NCBI RefSeq assembly: GCF_000282375.1
Contig: NZ_AKJK01000099.1
Location: 1-44,771, forward strand
DNA length: 44,771 nucleotides
DNA from: Pseudomonas sp. GM50
Lineage (GTDB): Bacteria; Pseudomonadota; Gammaproteobacteria; Pseudomonadales; Pseudomonadaceae
Reading direction: 5' to 3'
Shown piece after piece: positions 17,590 to 25,952 of this stretch. The translations under genes were made by a program, and so were the position numbers. The notes beneath the pieces are model-generated. The model saw nothing but the letters and a program-made list of their open reading frames with translations, had not been told where the DNA came from and ran no database searches. How positions within the stretch are numbered: the stretch's first letter is position 1; every line of letters begins with the position of its first letter.

Positions 17590-17781
17590 GAATCACTGCT
17601 CGGACAAACAGTCCAGTGCGGCTCGCCCAATCAGGCCAGCTGCGGTCGCCACCCCCACCGGGGATGTGTCGGCCCCCGAGCTACACACTGTCCAGAAGAC
17701 GGCGTGAGGTGAGCCGACGTCATAAGCGTCGAGCACGGACGAAGTTCTCAAGGGGAGGCCGACGGGTCTCCCTTTTTTATT
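17590..17781 (+). ncRNA. Candidate structured RNA (sRNA or 5' leader attenuator)
   Basis: A plus-strand stretch with strong secondary-structure potential ends in an intrinsic terminator. A long-range helix pairs CGGCTCGCC (17619-17627) with GGTGAGCCG (17708-17716), nine pairs with one G-U. Inside it are smaller hairpins such as CCCC-ACC-GGGG and GTGT/ACAC arms. After it come GACG-TCATAAG-CGTC and a hairpin with ACGGA in its loop, an ANGGA motif of the kind bound by RsmA/RsmE proteins. I do not recognise it as any named riboswitch or sRNA. The 5' end is a guess; a TATTCT at 17576-17581 could be a -10 box, but no clear -35 is seen. Confidence 0.45.
17755..17781 (+). terminator. Strong intrinsic terminator
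   Basis: GGGAGGCC pairs with GGTCTCCC (eight pairs, one G-T) around a four-base GACG loop and is followed at once by TTTTTT. It is 118 bp before the DUF6515 start, so it either ends a free-standing RNA or attenuates read-through into that gene. Confidence 0.85.
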
Positions 17782-17898
17782 GCCCGGAATTTATGGGCGA
17801 CCCTCAATAAATAAGTTGCGTGACTGATAACCTGTTGCAGAACCGGCCTGTGCTTTCCCAGTCTTACGTACAGGCCCTAACCCGCAGTGAGGAAAAGC

Positions 17899-18942
17899 AT
17901 GAAGTCGCGCATCTGGCGTTTGGCCGGTGTTGGTTTGCTGTGTGTGAGTGTCACTGCGCAATCGCTGGCCGATGAGCCGCAATATCGCGGTCCCGATAGC
18001 GGGGAACGTGGGGCGGATCATCAGGGCAAAGGTCAGGGGCATGACGGTAACAATCAGCCACGCCGGCAGAACAACGAAATCATTCGTGGCGACAACAGTC
18101 GCCAGTTCGAGCTCCACGACCAGAATCAGGGCGGCGAGCGGCAAAACCGGCCCTCGCACGATCCCAATACTCAGGGTGGCCAGTGGCAGAACCGTGTACA
18201 GCACGACTCCAGCGTTCAGGAGCGAGCGCCGCAACAACCCAGTAACCATCTGCCGATCCAGGGCCGGCCCGACACCGTGCGCCAGACCCAGGAACCCCGG
18301 CGTGGCTACTATCAGGACGAACCGCGGCGCAACAATGACTACCAGCGCTGGCAGACTGGCGGTCAGGGCTCACGTCATGATGATCGTCGCTGGCCCGGTC
18401 GCCCGGATGGGCACGGCAATGGCTGGGGCCCAGGCCCGCAGTATCGTCCGGGGTATGTGATCGATCGCTTCCCGGACCGCAACTACCGCGTACCGTATCG
18501 CGGCCAGGATTATTTCTATTCCGGTGGTTATTGGTATCGCCCGCAAGGTCCGCGTTACGTGGTGGTTCAGCCGCCGCGCGGGATTCGGGTCAGCTACTTG
18601 CCCGATTACGCGCGTGAAGTGTGGATTGGCGGCGCGCTGTTGTTCCTGGCGGCGGGCTCGTATTACGCCTATCAGGAGAGCACTCGGGATTACGTCGTGG
18701 TCGAACCGCCCGTGCAGCCGCAACCGGTGAGCAGTGGTTATGACGTGGTGGCGTATCCGGCCAACGGCCAGTCGCCAGAGGAGGTCAGTCGGGACGGTTA
18801 CGAGTGTTATCGCTGGGCCGTGGAGCAGAGCGGTTTCGATCCGCGCGCCGTCACCTATCAACCGGATCCGTCGGTGGTGCAAGCCTACCGACAGGCCCAG
18901 GGCAACTGCCTGAGCAGTCGCGGTTATCAGGTGAGTTACTGA
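17899..18942 (+). CDS. DUF6515 family exported protein
   Basis: A 347-residue predicted periplasmic or envelope protein. A signal peptide (1-24, ending SLADE) leads into a long low-complexity region (25-185) very rich in Gln, Asn, Arg, Gly, His and Asp, surely disordered. A tyrosine/proline-rich segment follows (NYRVPYRGQDYFYSGGYWYR), then a hydrophobic stretch (GGALLFLAAGSYYAYQ, possibly membrane-associated), and a C-terminal domain with two cysteines (YECYRWAVEQSGFDP, QGNCLSSRGYQVSY). The C-terminus matches what I know as DUF6515; function unknown. The start is set by TGAGGA 5 bp before the ATG at 17899. The 3' end overlaps the convergent CDF gene by 7 bp. Confidence 0.85.
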   Translation: MKSRIWRLAGVGLLCVSVTAQSLADEPQYRGPDSGERGADHQGKGQGHDGNNQPRRQNNEIIRGDNSRQFELHDQNQGGERQNRPSHDPNTQGGQWQNRVQHDSSVQERAPQQPSNHLPIQGRPDTVRQTQEPRRGYYQDEPRRNNDYQRWQTGGQGSRHDDRRWPGRPDGHGNGWGPGPQYRPGYVIDRFPDRNYRVPYRGQDYFYSGGYWYRPQGPRYVVVQPPRGIRVSYLPDYAREVWIGGALLFLAAGSYYAYQESTRDYVVVEPPVQPQPVSSGYDVVAYPANGQSPEEVSRDGYECYRWAVEQSGFDPRAVTYQPDPSVVQAYRQAQGNCLSSRGYQVSY

Positions 18943-19832
18943 GCCCTGGCGGCTTTCACCACTTCCTGCGGGTCGGCGTGCACCAGCACTTCGGCTCGCG
19001 GGTAGGCTGTGTGAATCGCATCGGCGGCTTGATCGCTGATGCCGTGGGCGACTGACAGAGTCAGCTCCCCCGGCAATTCCAGGTGCAACTGCACGAACCA
19101 CTGGTTGCCGGAGATTCGTGTACGCAGGTCGTGGGCGCCCAAAACCCCCGGTACGCTGCAGGCCAGTTCAAGCATGTGCTGGCTGACATCCGGCGGCAGC
19201 TCTTCATCCATCAGCACCGCAAAACTTTCCCGGGCGATATGAATGGCGCTCCAGAGGATGTAGGCGGCGATCCCCAATCCGAACCAAGGGTCGACCTGAT
19301 GCCAGCCAAACCCGGCCAACACCAGCGCTACCAGAATGCTGCCGTTGAGCAGCAGGTCTGAGCGGTAATGCAAGGAGTCGGCACTCACGGCGTTGGAACC
19401 GGTAGCCTTGATCACCCGATGTTGCAACATCAGCAGGGCCACGGTCAGGGCGAGGGAGAACACAATCACCCCGATGCTGAGCCACGCTGCGCCTACCGGC
19501 TCCGGATGTTTCAACCGCTCGATCGCCTGCAAGGCAATCAGCACCGCACTGCCGCCAATGAACAGCGCCTGAGCCATGCCCGCCAATGATTCGGCCTTGC
19601 CATGCCCGTAACGATGATCGTCGTCGGCCGGGCGCAAGGCATAATGCACGGCCAGCAGATTGAGCAGCGAGCTGACGCCATCGAGTGCCGAGTCGGTCAG
19701 CCCGGCGAGCATGCTCACCGAACCGCTCAGCCACCAGGCGATGGCTTTGGCCACGATCAACGTGCACGCCACCGCCACCGAGGCGCGCGTCGCCAGCCGC
19801 AGCAGGCGGGCGTGTTCGGTACTGGTGGTCAT
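18936..19832 (-). CDS. Cation diffusion facilitator (FieF-like) metal efflux pump
   Basis: A 298-residue inner-membrane CDF transporter that exports divalent metals (Zn, Fe, Cd or Co) by proton antiport. Six membrane helices are visible. The transport-site ligands are D47 and D51 (TDSALDG) and H155 and D159 (ADSLHYRSD), and H73/H77 lie in DDHRYGHGKAES; they correspond with a shift of two to D45, D49, H153 and D157 of E. coli FieF. The C-terminal cytosolic ferredoxin-like domain (about 210-290) has the usual histidines (VAHGISDQAADAIH). Metal preference cannot be read from this. The ATG is at 19832. Confidence 0.93.
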   Translation of the reverse strand: MTTSTEHARLLRLATRASVAVACTLIVAKAIAWWLSGSVSMLAGLTDSALDGVSSLLNLLAVHYALRPADDDHRYGHGKAESLAGMAQALFIGGSAVLIALQAIERLKHPEPVGAAWLSIGVIVFSLALTVALLMLQHRVIKATGSNAVSADSLHYRSDLLLNGSILVALVLAGFGWHQVDPWFGLGIAAYILWSAIHIARESFAVLMDEELPPDVSQHMLELACSVPGVLGAHDLRTRISGNQWFVQLHLELPGELTLSVAHGISDQAADAIHTAYPRAEVLVHADPQEVVKAARAQ

Positions 19833-19862
19833 AGGTGCGGCTTTTCCTTTTAGTGCACCGGA

Positions 19863-20282
19863 TTACGCGGCGGGTTGCAGGCCGAACATGGCCAGTTGCT
19901 GGGCGCTGCCCTTGTGCTGGATCAGACGTGGATCGTCCAGCGGGAAGCTGCGGCCCAGTTCACTTTCCAGAATAGTCTGCAACTTGTGGTTATCGACCTT
20001 GCCGTCGGCACCGATCGCTTCCTTGAGTTTTTCCGGAGCCACCTGAGCAGTCCGGCCCGGTTCGAAGTAAATGGCGCCCGTGGCGAAGTCCACCGCAAAG
20101 GCGATCAGGCCTGGGATGATGTAAAACAGCAGGCCCACGGCATCCAGCGCGGCGATGGCCGGGTCGATCTTGCCGTCAATCTGACCGCGACGATCCGGGT
20201 AGAAAATCGAGCCGCAGGCGGTCACCTGGGTCAGCAAGGTCGCGACCAGTACACCGCCGATCAAGCGAAAGGGAGCACGCAT
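19863..20282 (-). CDS. Small YceK/YidQ-like lipoprotein
   Basis: A 139-residue predicted lipoprotein: the signal peptide ends in a lipobox LTQVTAC, so Cys23 would be lipidated. The mature part opens GSIFYPDRRGQ and contains a hydrophobic segment (LDAVGLLFYIIPGLIAFAVDF), a pattern seen in YceK/YidQ-type lipoproteins. The C-terminal 60 residues are soluble and helical (KLKEAIGADGKVDNHKLQTI). AGGAGA lies upstream of the ATG at 20282. It is transcribed divergently from hrpB and in the same direction as the CDF gene 30 bp downstream, so the two may be co-transcribed. Function unknown. Confidence 0.82.
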   Translation of the reverse strand: MRAPFRLIGGVLVATLLTQVTACGSIFYPDRRGQIDGKIDPAIAALDAVGLLFYIIPGLIAFAVDFATGAIYFEPGRTAQVAPEKLKEAIGADGKVDNHKLQTILESELGRSFPLDDPRLIQHKGSAQQLAMFGLQPAA

Positions 20283-20379
20283 TTGAAATCTCCTGGGTTA
20301 TCTGGAAACGAAGCATCGTCGATATGAATTAGGACCGCGCCGAACGCCGTTATACTCGCGCCTCTGTTTTGGAGCCAGC

Positions 20380-22896
20380 ATGATTTCTTTGCCGATTGAT
20401 GAAGTTTTACCCGCCCTGCGTGAAGCCCTCGCTACACGCCACGAAGCTGTGCTCGAAGCACCGCCTGGCGCCGGTAAAACCACCCGCGTGCCCCTGGCCT
20501 TGCTCGATGAGCCATGGCTGGCCGGGAAGACCATTCTGATGCTCGAGCCGCGCCGGTTGGCAGCGCGGGCGGCGGCGGAGCGGTTGGCCAGTGAGCTGGG
20601 CGAGAAGGTTGGCGAAACCGTTGGCTATCGCATTCGTCTCGACAGCAAAGTCGGCCCCAACACCCGCATCGAAGTGGTCACTGAAGGCATTCTCACCCGG
20701 CGTTTGCAAGACGATCCGGCGCTCGAAGGCGTGGGCCTGCTGATCTTCGACGAGTTCCACGAGCGCAGTCTCGACGCCGATCTGGCGTTGGCCCTGAGCC
20801 TCAATGGCCGCGAGTTGTTTCGCGACGACCAACCGCTGAAAATTCTGTTGATGTCGGCAACCCTGGAAGGTGAACGCCTGGCCGGGTTGCTCGATGATGC
20901 GCCGATCCTGCGCAGCGAAGGTCGCATGTACCCGGTGGCGATGCGTTGGGGGCGACCGTTTCAGCCAGGTGAATTTATCGAGCCAAGGGTGGTGCAGACC
21001 ATTCTCGACGTGTTGAACGATGAGACCGGTAGCCTGCTGGTGTTCTTGCCGGGGCAGGCGGAGATCCGTCGGGTGCATCAGCAACTCGCCGATGCACTGG
21101 GCGATAGCACACAGGTTTTGCTCTGCCCGTTGCACGGCGAACTGGACCTCGCCGCCCAACGCGCCGCGATCGATCCGGCGCCCGCAGGCAAACGCAAAGT
21201 GGTGCTGGCCACCAACATCGCCGAGACCAGCCTGACTATCAACGGCGTGCGCGTGGTGATCGATGCCGGGCTGGCGCGAGTGCCGCGTTTCGATCCCGGC
21301 AGCGGCATGACCCGCCTGGATACTCAACGGATTTCCAAAGCCAGCGCCACGCAGCGCGCGGGCCGGGCCGGGCGTCTGGAGCCCGGCGTGTGTTATCGCT
21401 TGTGGTCGCAGGATCAGCACGAGCAACTGGCGGCTTACGCCAGTGCGGAAATTCTCTCGGCGGATCTTGCCGGGCTGGCCTTGCAACTCGGTCGTTGGGG
21501 CGTGACGTCGGGTCAGTTGGTTTGGCTGGATATCCCGCCCGCAGCGGCTTATGCACAGGCTCAGGATTTGCTGGAGCGCTTGGGTGCATTGGACGGCGAG
21601 GCTCTGACTCGGCACGGTCAGGCCATGGCCGAACTGCCGGCCCATCCACGGATCGCCCATTTGCTGTTGCGTGGTCAGGCGCTCGGTCTCGCCGACATGG
21701 CCTGCGATGTCGCGGCATTGCTTGGTGAGCGGGATATTTTGCGTGGTGCTGGCGCGGATCTGCACAGTCGACTGGTGCTGCTGTCCGGCGAAGAGCGGGC
21801 TGCCCGCGGTGCGCAGGGCGGCGTTCAGCGGGCCCGGCAACTGGCGCGGCAGTATCGCGGTTATCTGCGGGGCAAAGCGTCGGAGCCGGTCAGCGATCCC
21901 GAGCATCCGCGCTGGCTTGGCGCGTTGCTGGCGCTGGCTTATCCCGATCGGGTCGCCCAACAGCGGCGGGCCGGTGGCGCTGAATATCGATTGGCCAACG
22001 GTCGTGCGGCGTTGTTCGCCGAGGCAGACAGCCTGATGAAGCAACCGTGGCTGGTGATCGCTGATCTGGGCAGTCGTCAGGGGCAACGTGAGGAACGGAT
22101 TTATCTGGCGACGGATTTTGATCCGGCGCTGTTCGATTCCGTACTGGCCGAACAAGTGCGTTGCGTCGATCAACTGGATTGGGATGAGCGTGAAGGCGTG
22201 CTGCGGGCCGAGCGTCAGCGCAAGGTCGGCGAATTGATCCTCAGCCGCGAACCGCTGACCGGGCTCGACGAAAGCGCTCGCAGTCAGGCGCTGGTGAATC
22301 TGGTGCGGCGCAAAGGTCTGGAGTTGTTGCCGTGGACCCCGGAGCTGCGTCAGTGGCAGGCGCGGGTGGCGTTGTTGCGGCAGCTGGATCTCGGCAGTAA
22401 GGAGCAGAGCGAATGGCCGGATGTCAGCGACGCTGCACTGCTCAAAAGTCTCGAACACTGGTTGATGCCGTATCTGGGCAAAGTCTCGCGGCTCAGTCAC
22501 TTCGCCAATCTGGACCTGTCGAGCATCGTTCACAACTTGTTGCCGTGGCCGTTGCCACAACGGCTCGAAGAGCTGGCGCCGCATCATTTGAGCGTGCCTT
22601 CGGGTTCATCGATTCGTCTGGATTACAGCGAGCAGCCGCCGATTCTGGCGGTGCGGTTGCAGGAGTTGTTCGGCCTGGCCGAGACCCCGCGCATTGCGGG
22701 TGGCCGGCAAGTGGTCAAGCTGCATCTCCTGTCCCCGGCGCGCCGACCGGTGCAGGTGACGCAGGACCTGGCGAACTTCTGGCGCAGTACGTATGCCGAG
22801 GTGAAGAAGGATTTGAAAGGGCGGTATCCGAAGCATTATTGGCCGGATGATCCGCTGGTGGCCGAGGCTACGGCGCGGATCAAACCGCGTAAGTAG
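20380..22896 (+). CDS. hrpB: ATP-dependent helicase HrpB
   Basis: An 838-residue DEAH/RHA-family helicase. Motif I is GAGKTT (30-35), motif II is DEFH (starting D124), motif III SAT, and motif VI QRAGRAGR. Winged-helix and HA2-like segments follow and the C-terminal third (about 680-838) is the HrpB-specific domain (SIRLDYSEQPPILAVRLQE). HrpB has been reported to affect mRNA processing and virulence in other bacteria, but its substrate is not well known; it is unrelated to the type III secretion regulator of the same name. GGAG lies 6 bp upstream of the ATG. A TATACT at 20351-20356 is a possible -10. Confidence 0.94.
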   Translation: MISLPIDEVLPALREALATRHEAVLEAPPGAGKTTRVPLALLDEPWLAGKTILMLEPRRLAARAAAERLASELGEKVGETVGYRIRLDSKVGPNTRIEVVTEGILTRRLQDDPALEGVGLLIFDEFHERSLDADLALALSLNGRELFRDDQPLKILLMSATLEGERLAGLLDDAPILRSEGRMYPVAMRWGRPFQPGEFIEPRVVQTILDVLNDETGSLLVFLPGQAEIRRVHQQLADALGDSTQVLLCPLHGELDLAAQRAAIDPAPAGKRKVVLATNIAETSLTINGVRVVIDAGLARVPRFDPGSGMTRLDTQRISKASATQRAGRAGRLEPGVCYRLWSQDQHEQLAAYASAEILSADLAGLALQLGRWGVTSGQLVWLDIPPAAAYAQAQDLLERLGALDGEALTRHGQAMAELPAHPRIAHLLLRGQALGLADMACDVAALLGERDILRGAGADLHSRLVLLSGEERAARGAQGGVQRARQLARQYRGYLRGKASEPVSDPEHPRWLGALLALAYPDRVAQQRRAGGAEYRLANGRAALFAEADSLMKQPWLVIADLGSRQGQREERIYLATDFDPALFDSVLAEQVRCVDQLDWDEREGVLRAERQRKVGELILSREPLTGLDESARSQALVNLVRRKGLELLPWTPELRQWQARVALLRQLDLGSKEQSEWPDVSDAALLKSLEHWLMPYLGKVSRLSHFANLDLSSIVHNLLPWPLPQRLEELAPHHLSVPSGSSIRLDYSEQPPILAVRLQELFGLAETPRIAGGRQVVKLHLLSPARRPVQVTQDLANFWRSTYAEVKKDLKGRYPKHYWPDDPLVAEATARIKPRK

Positions 22897-22920
22897 TCAG
22901 TGGCAGCGGCGGTGCGGCAT

Positions 22921-23011
22921 TCGCGAGCAAGCCCGCTCCCACATGAGATCTTCAGTGAATACAGCATTTGTGTACCACCGAAAACCAGTGTGGGAGCGGG
23001 CTTGCTCGCGA
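22921..23011. repeat. REP doublet, outward orientation
   Basis: The left unit is TCGCGAGCAAGCCCGCTCCC and the right unit the inverse, ending GGGCTTGCTCGCGA, so the order is opposite to the doublets at 14147 and 31556. It lies between the convergent ends of hrpB and the EEP hydrolase gene. Confidence 0.88.
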
Positions 23012-23021
23012 AGCTTTTGAC

Positions 23022-24104
23022 CTAAGGCGCGGCCGGCAACAGAAACCGTGCAATCACCGGCAAGTGATCGGAAATGCGCAACGTATCGTCCTGCCTCACC
23101 CGCGCTTCAACCCGTTTGATGTGCGGGCTGTAAAACAGGTAGTCGACGGTCCGGTCCGGGCCGTTCAAGCCTGGGTCATTCGGGTAATGGGTCAGCCATT
23201 GCGCCCGGTCGATACCGCTGGCTTCGTTGTTGGTGGGGATCATCGGATACTTGTCCCACAGCACATGCAGCGCGCTGTCGGCGGAGTAGGACGTTCGTTG
23301 TTCGTCGGGCAGGCGTCGATACTGGCCCAACGGCAACAGGTTGAAGTCGCCACCGATCAACCACGGCGTGCCACGGCTTTCGTACTTGTCGAGGACCTTG
23401 GCCACGGCTGTCACCTGGCTTTGCAAGGTTTCGTCGAGCGCGGTGGTGGCGCGGTCCAGATGGGTGTTGAACACGGCCATCTGGCTGCCGTTGCTCAATG
23501 GCAGACGAGTGACCAGCAAGGCGTTTTTCGGCTTGAACTGACGGCTGATGAAATTGGCCGGTGCGACCGGTAATTGCAGGCGTTCGGCGTGGTCGATCCG
23601 GTAGCGGCTCAGGGTTGCCAATTGCCGGCCAACGCTGCCGTAGATGGGCGGTTCAGGCACGAAGTCGGCTTTCCAGTCGAAGGCCTGCGCGCTGCACGGA
23701 TACAGATCGGTGACTCGATCCTGGAGCAATTTGAACTGGTTCTGGTAGCCACTGGCCTTGGCGCCATCATCGAGTTCCTGCAACAGCACGATGTCTGGTT
23801 GCTCGTCGCGAATCACCCGCGCCACTTCGTCGAGACTGAAGGCCATGTCTTCAGGTGTAGGGCTCTCGTCGTTTCCTGCGGCCAGGTCGTTCCAGAACAC
23901 GTAGCGCTTGCCTGCCAGGTACTGGACGTTCCAGGTCATCACCTTCAGCGCCTGGCCGGGCACCAGCGTCGGCGCCTTGGCGTTGCAATTGACCGGCAGG
24001 GCCTCCTTGGCCTCGGGGCGCCAGGTCAGGCTGTAGATCATCAATGCAATCAGGCCAATGGCAATCAGCAGGCCTGGCAGGGTGTAGCGCAGTAGACGGG
24101 TCAT
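23022..24104 (-). CDS. Endonuclease/exonuclease/phosphatase family protein
   Basis: A 360-residue member of the EEP (DNase I/sphingomyelinase-like) superfamily with an N-terminal signal-anchor (MTRLLRYTLPGLLIAIGLIA) that puts the catalytic domain in the periplasm. The metal and catalytic motifs are present: VMTWNVQYL, LLQELDDG, FNTHLD, IGGDFNLLP, TVDYLFYSP and ISDHLPV (the general-base His). Members cleave nucleic acids, phospholipid head groups or phosphoinositides, so the substrate cannot be named. The start at 24104 places the hydrophobic segment at the N-terminus; an in-frame upstream start (24167) would add 21 unlikely residues. Confidence 0.85.
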   Translation of the reverse strand: MTRLLRYTLPGLLIAIGLIALMIYSLTWRPEAKEALPVNCNAKAPTLVPGQALKVMTWNVQYLAGKRYVFWNDLAAGNDESPTPEDMAFSLDEVARVIRDEQPDIVLLQELDDGAKASGYQNQFKLLQDRVTDLYPCSAQAFDWKADFVPEPPIYGSVGRQLATLSRYRIDHAERLQLPVAPANFISRQFKPKNALLVTRLPLSNGSQMAVFNTHLDRATTALDETLQSQVTAVAKVLDKYESRGTPWLIGGDFNLLPLGQYRRLPDEQRTSYSADSALHVLWDKYPMIPTNNEASGIDRAQWLTHYPNDPGLNGPDRTVDYLFYSPHIKRVEARVRQDDTLRISDHLPVIARFLLPAAP

Positions 24105-24178
24105 GGCTCGGCTTATAGCGTTACAAAATTGACCCCGAGCATAACCGAGAGCCGCGCCCAGGCCCAAGGGTAGAGCGT

Positions 24179-24853
24179 TCAGAGGCGCTCTTCGGATTTC
24201 TCGGGCGCGTCGCTGATCAGCATGAACAAACGGAACAGCACAACGCTGGTGAACAGTTGCAGGAAGCTGTGGGCGCTGTCGATCAGCAGCGAGATCACCG
24301 GGTTCTGCGGGTCAGGGTAAACCGCCAGTGTCGCACCCTTGAGCACCCACAACGGCCCCATCACGCACAGAATGCACACCAGAATGCGCAGGAAATTCCC
24401 GCGGGTCAGACGCAGGCTTTCCTTCATCGCCGCCAGCGGTGCCAGGCCACGCAGCACCAGCAGGTACTCGCCGAACGCCAGCGTCACCATCAGCCAGATC
24501 CCCGGCAGAAAATACAGCGACAGGCCAATCAGGATCAGCAGTGTATTGAGGGCGGTCAGCACGGCGAAGCGCGGCCACAGGGTCGCGGAGGTCGCCAGCA
24601 AGTCGCGGGTGCGCGGCGATTCGCCACGGCTGCGGGCATCGAGAAACAGGATCAGCGCGGCGGTGTATAGCGGATACACCAGCAGGCCGACAATCACACT
24701 GATGCCGGGGAAACTGTCCGGCTCCGTGGAGTGGTCGACCACTTGTTGCAGCAGCGCCTCGACAATCACCAGCGGCAGGCACAGCTGCACGATCTGGCGC
24801 AAATTGCGCTTGAAGAAATACAGAGAGTCACGCAGTACATCGAACGGATTCAT
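24179..24853 (-). CDS. yciC: YciC family inner-membrane protein
   Basis: A 224-residue hydrophobic protein of the YciC family, of unknown function. It starts MNPFDVLRDSLYFFKRNLRQ and shows about five or six membrane segments, for example SVIVGLLVYPLYTAALILF, LTALNTLLILIGLSLYFLPG and ILVCILCVMGPLWVL. The SLRLTRGNFLR segment between helices is typical of the family. It lies 74 bp upstream of the EEP gene on the same strand, so they may share a transcript. Confidence 0.82.
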   Translation of the reverse strand: MNPFDVLRDSLYFFKRNLRQIVQLCLPLVIVEALLQQVVDHSTEPDSFPGISVIVGLLVYPLYTAALILFLDARSRGESPRTRDLLATSATLWPRFAVLTALNTLLILIGLSLYFLPGIWLMVTLAFGEYLLVLRGLAPLAAMKESLRLTRGNFLRILVCILCVMGPLWVLKGATLAVYPDPQNPVISLLIDSAHSFLQLFTSVVLFRLFMLISDAPEKSEERL

Positions 24854-24978
24854 CAGTCGGTATCGCTGGTTGAAAGCAGGTGCCTCACTTTAACCGATGA
24901 AACCCTTTGGGGCGCAAACGTAAACGTTCGGTAAAGGTCATTGAAACATCCTGTATCAGCCCCATTACTGGTGAGCAC

Positions 24979-24997
24979 CTTATCCACCGTGGATGAG
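24979..24997. promoter_or_regulatory. Inverted repeat upstream of the DUF2076 gene
   Basis: CTTATCCAC-C-GTGGATGAG is a 9-bp near-perfect inverted repeat (one G-U if RNA) centred on a single base, 34 bp before the DUF2076 start. A TTGAAA at 24941-24946 with a 17-bp spacer to ATTACT is a possible promoter just upstream, so the repeat would lie at the start of the leader. Confidence 0.35.
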
Positions 24998-25031
24998 GGC
25001 GACGATATTCCCGGCAATCTATGAGGTCGCC

Positions 25032-25811
25032 ATGAACAGCGAAGAACAAACCCTGATCGATGGACTGTTTTCCCGGCTGCAACAGGCCGAAACGGACTCA
25101 GCCCCGCGTGACGCCCAGGCCGAAACGCGGATCAAGGAACACCTGACTCGCCAGCCAGCAGCGGGCTATTTCATGACCCAGGCGATTCTGGTGCAAGAGG
25201 CAGCCATCAAGAGCCTCGACGAACAGAACAAGCAACTCACTCAACAAATCCAGCAATTGCAGGCCGAACTGCAATCGGCCAAGGCTCAGACGGCGGCGCC
25301 GGCACCGAGCAGCGGTGGCTTTTTGTCGAGCATCTTCGGTGGCGCTTCCCGTGATCCACAGCCTGCGTCGACTCAAAGCGCAGCCCCGTCGAATGGCGGC
25401 TGGCGTGAACCAGGGCGGCCGTCGTTCAACTCGCAACCGCCGCAGCAAAACTTCGGTGCGCCGGCTGCCCAGCAGAACTTCGGTGCGTCGCCCCAGCAGA
25501 ATTACGCTGCGCAACAGCCTGCCGGCAGCGGTTTCCTCGGTGGCGCGTTGAAAACGGCCGCGGGCGTGGCCGGTGGCGTCATGTTGGCGCAAGGCATCAG
25601 TAGCCTGTTCCATCACAATCAGCAGCCGGAAGTGGTTGAAGTCATCAAGGAAGAACCGGCTCAGGTCAACGATCAGAGCGACGGCGGCAATGGCTGGGGC
25701 GACGATCAGCGCGTGGCTGACAATTCCAGCGATCAAGGCGGATTCGCCGACGCCGACTATAGCGATGACAGCTCATCGTTCTTCGGTGGCGACGACGATT
25801 CCTTCGTCTGA
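25032..25811 (+). CDS. DUF2076 domain-containing protein
   Basis: A 259-residue protein of the DUF2076 family, function unknown. The N-terminal 85 residues are helical with coiled-coil character (NSEEQTLIDGLFSRLQQAE, then SLDEQNKQLTQQIQQLQAEL). The middle is Pro/Gln/Ala/Gly-rich and disordered, with repeated QNFG units. A hydrophobic glycine-rich segment (GGALKTAAGVAGGVMLAQGI) precedes an acidic, Ser/Asp/Gly-rich tail ending DDDSFV. The overall plan resembles DUF2076 periplasmic-adaptor-like proteins, but I cannot assign a role. The ATG at 25032 has GAGG 6 bp upstream. A simple REP-like hairpin follows the stop. Confidence 0.85.
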   Translation: MNSEEQTLIDGLFSRLQQAETDSAPRDAQAETRIKEHLTRQPAAGYFMTQAILVQEAAIKSLDEQNKQLTQQIQQLQAELQSAKAQTAAPAPSSGGFLSSIFGGASRDPQPASTQSAAPSNGGWREPGRPSFNSQPPQQNFGAPAAQQNFGASPQQNYAAQQPAGSGFLGGALKTAAGVAGGVMLAQGISSLFHHNQQPEVVEVIKEEPAQVNDQSDGGNGWGDDQRVADNSSDQGGFADADYSDDSSSFFGGDDDSFV

Positions 25812-25818
25812 CACATCC

Positions 25819-25846
25819 GTGGCGAGGGAGGTTGCTCCCTCGCCAC
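25819..25846. repeat. Single REP-like hairpin after the DUF2076 gene
   Basis: GTGGCGAGGGAG and CTCCCTCGCCAC are perfect 12-bp arms around GTTG, starting 8 bp after the stop. The sequence is a shortened relative of the GTGGCGAGGGGG REP family. It lacks a T-tract but may act as a 3'-end stabilising hairpin. Confidence 0.7.
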
Positions 25847-25952
25847 ATGGCCGATTATTCGCGGAACAATCCTTCGGACTGGCATACTGGGCAACTTTTC
25901 GGGCCCGGTGCCTGATCCTGTCCGCGCTTCGGCACGCCAAAGAGGATGTACG

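Larger units (their letters stand above)
17464..17898. other. Long intergenic region between Lrp gene and DUF6515 gene
   Basis: This 435-bp gap has an AT-rich part next to the Lrp gene (17480-17550, including the palindrome TTGCGCAA at 17518-17525 and GAGGATT/AATCCTC arms), then a GC-rich structured part ending in an intrinsic terminator (see the RNA entry), then about 117 bp of leader before the DUF6515 gene. No convincing protein-coding frame is present. Confidence 0.6.

Noticed and set aside
17464..17898. Known riboswitch (TPP, FMN, cobalamin, guanidine types) in the Lrp-DUF6515 gap
   Set aside because: None of the consensus boxes I know for these classes are present, so only a generic structured RNA is reported.
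20407..22587. A 726-codon open frame antisense to hrpB
   Set aside because: Composition (Gln/His/Arg-rich) and lack of any family motif mark it as a shadow of hrpB.
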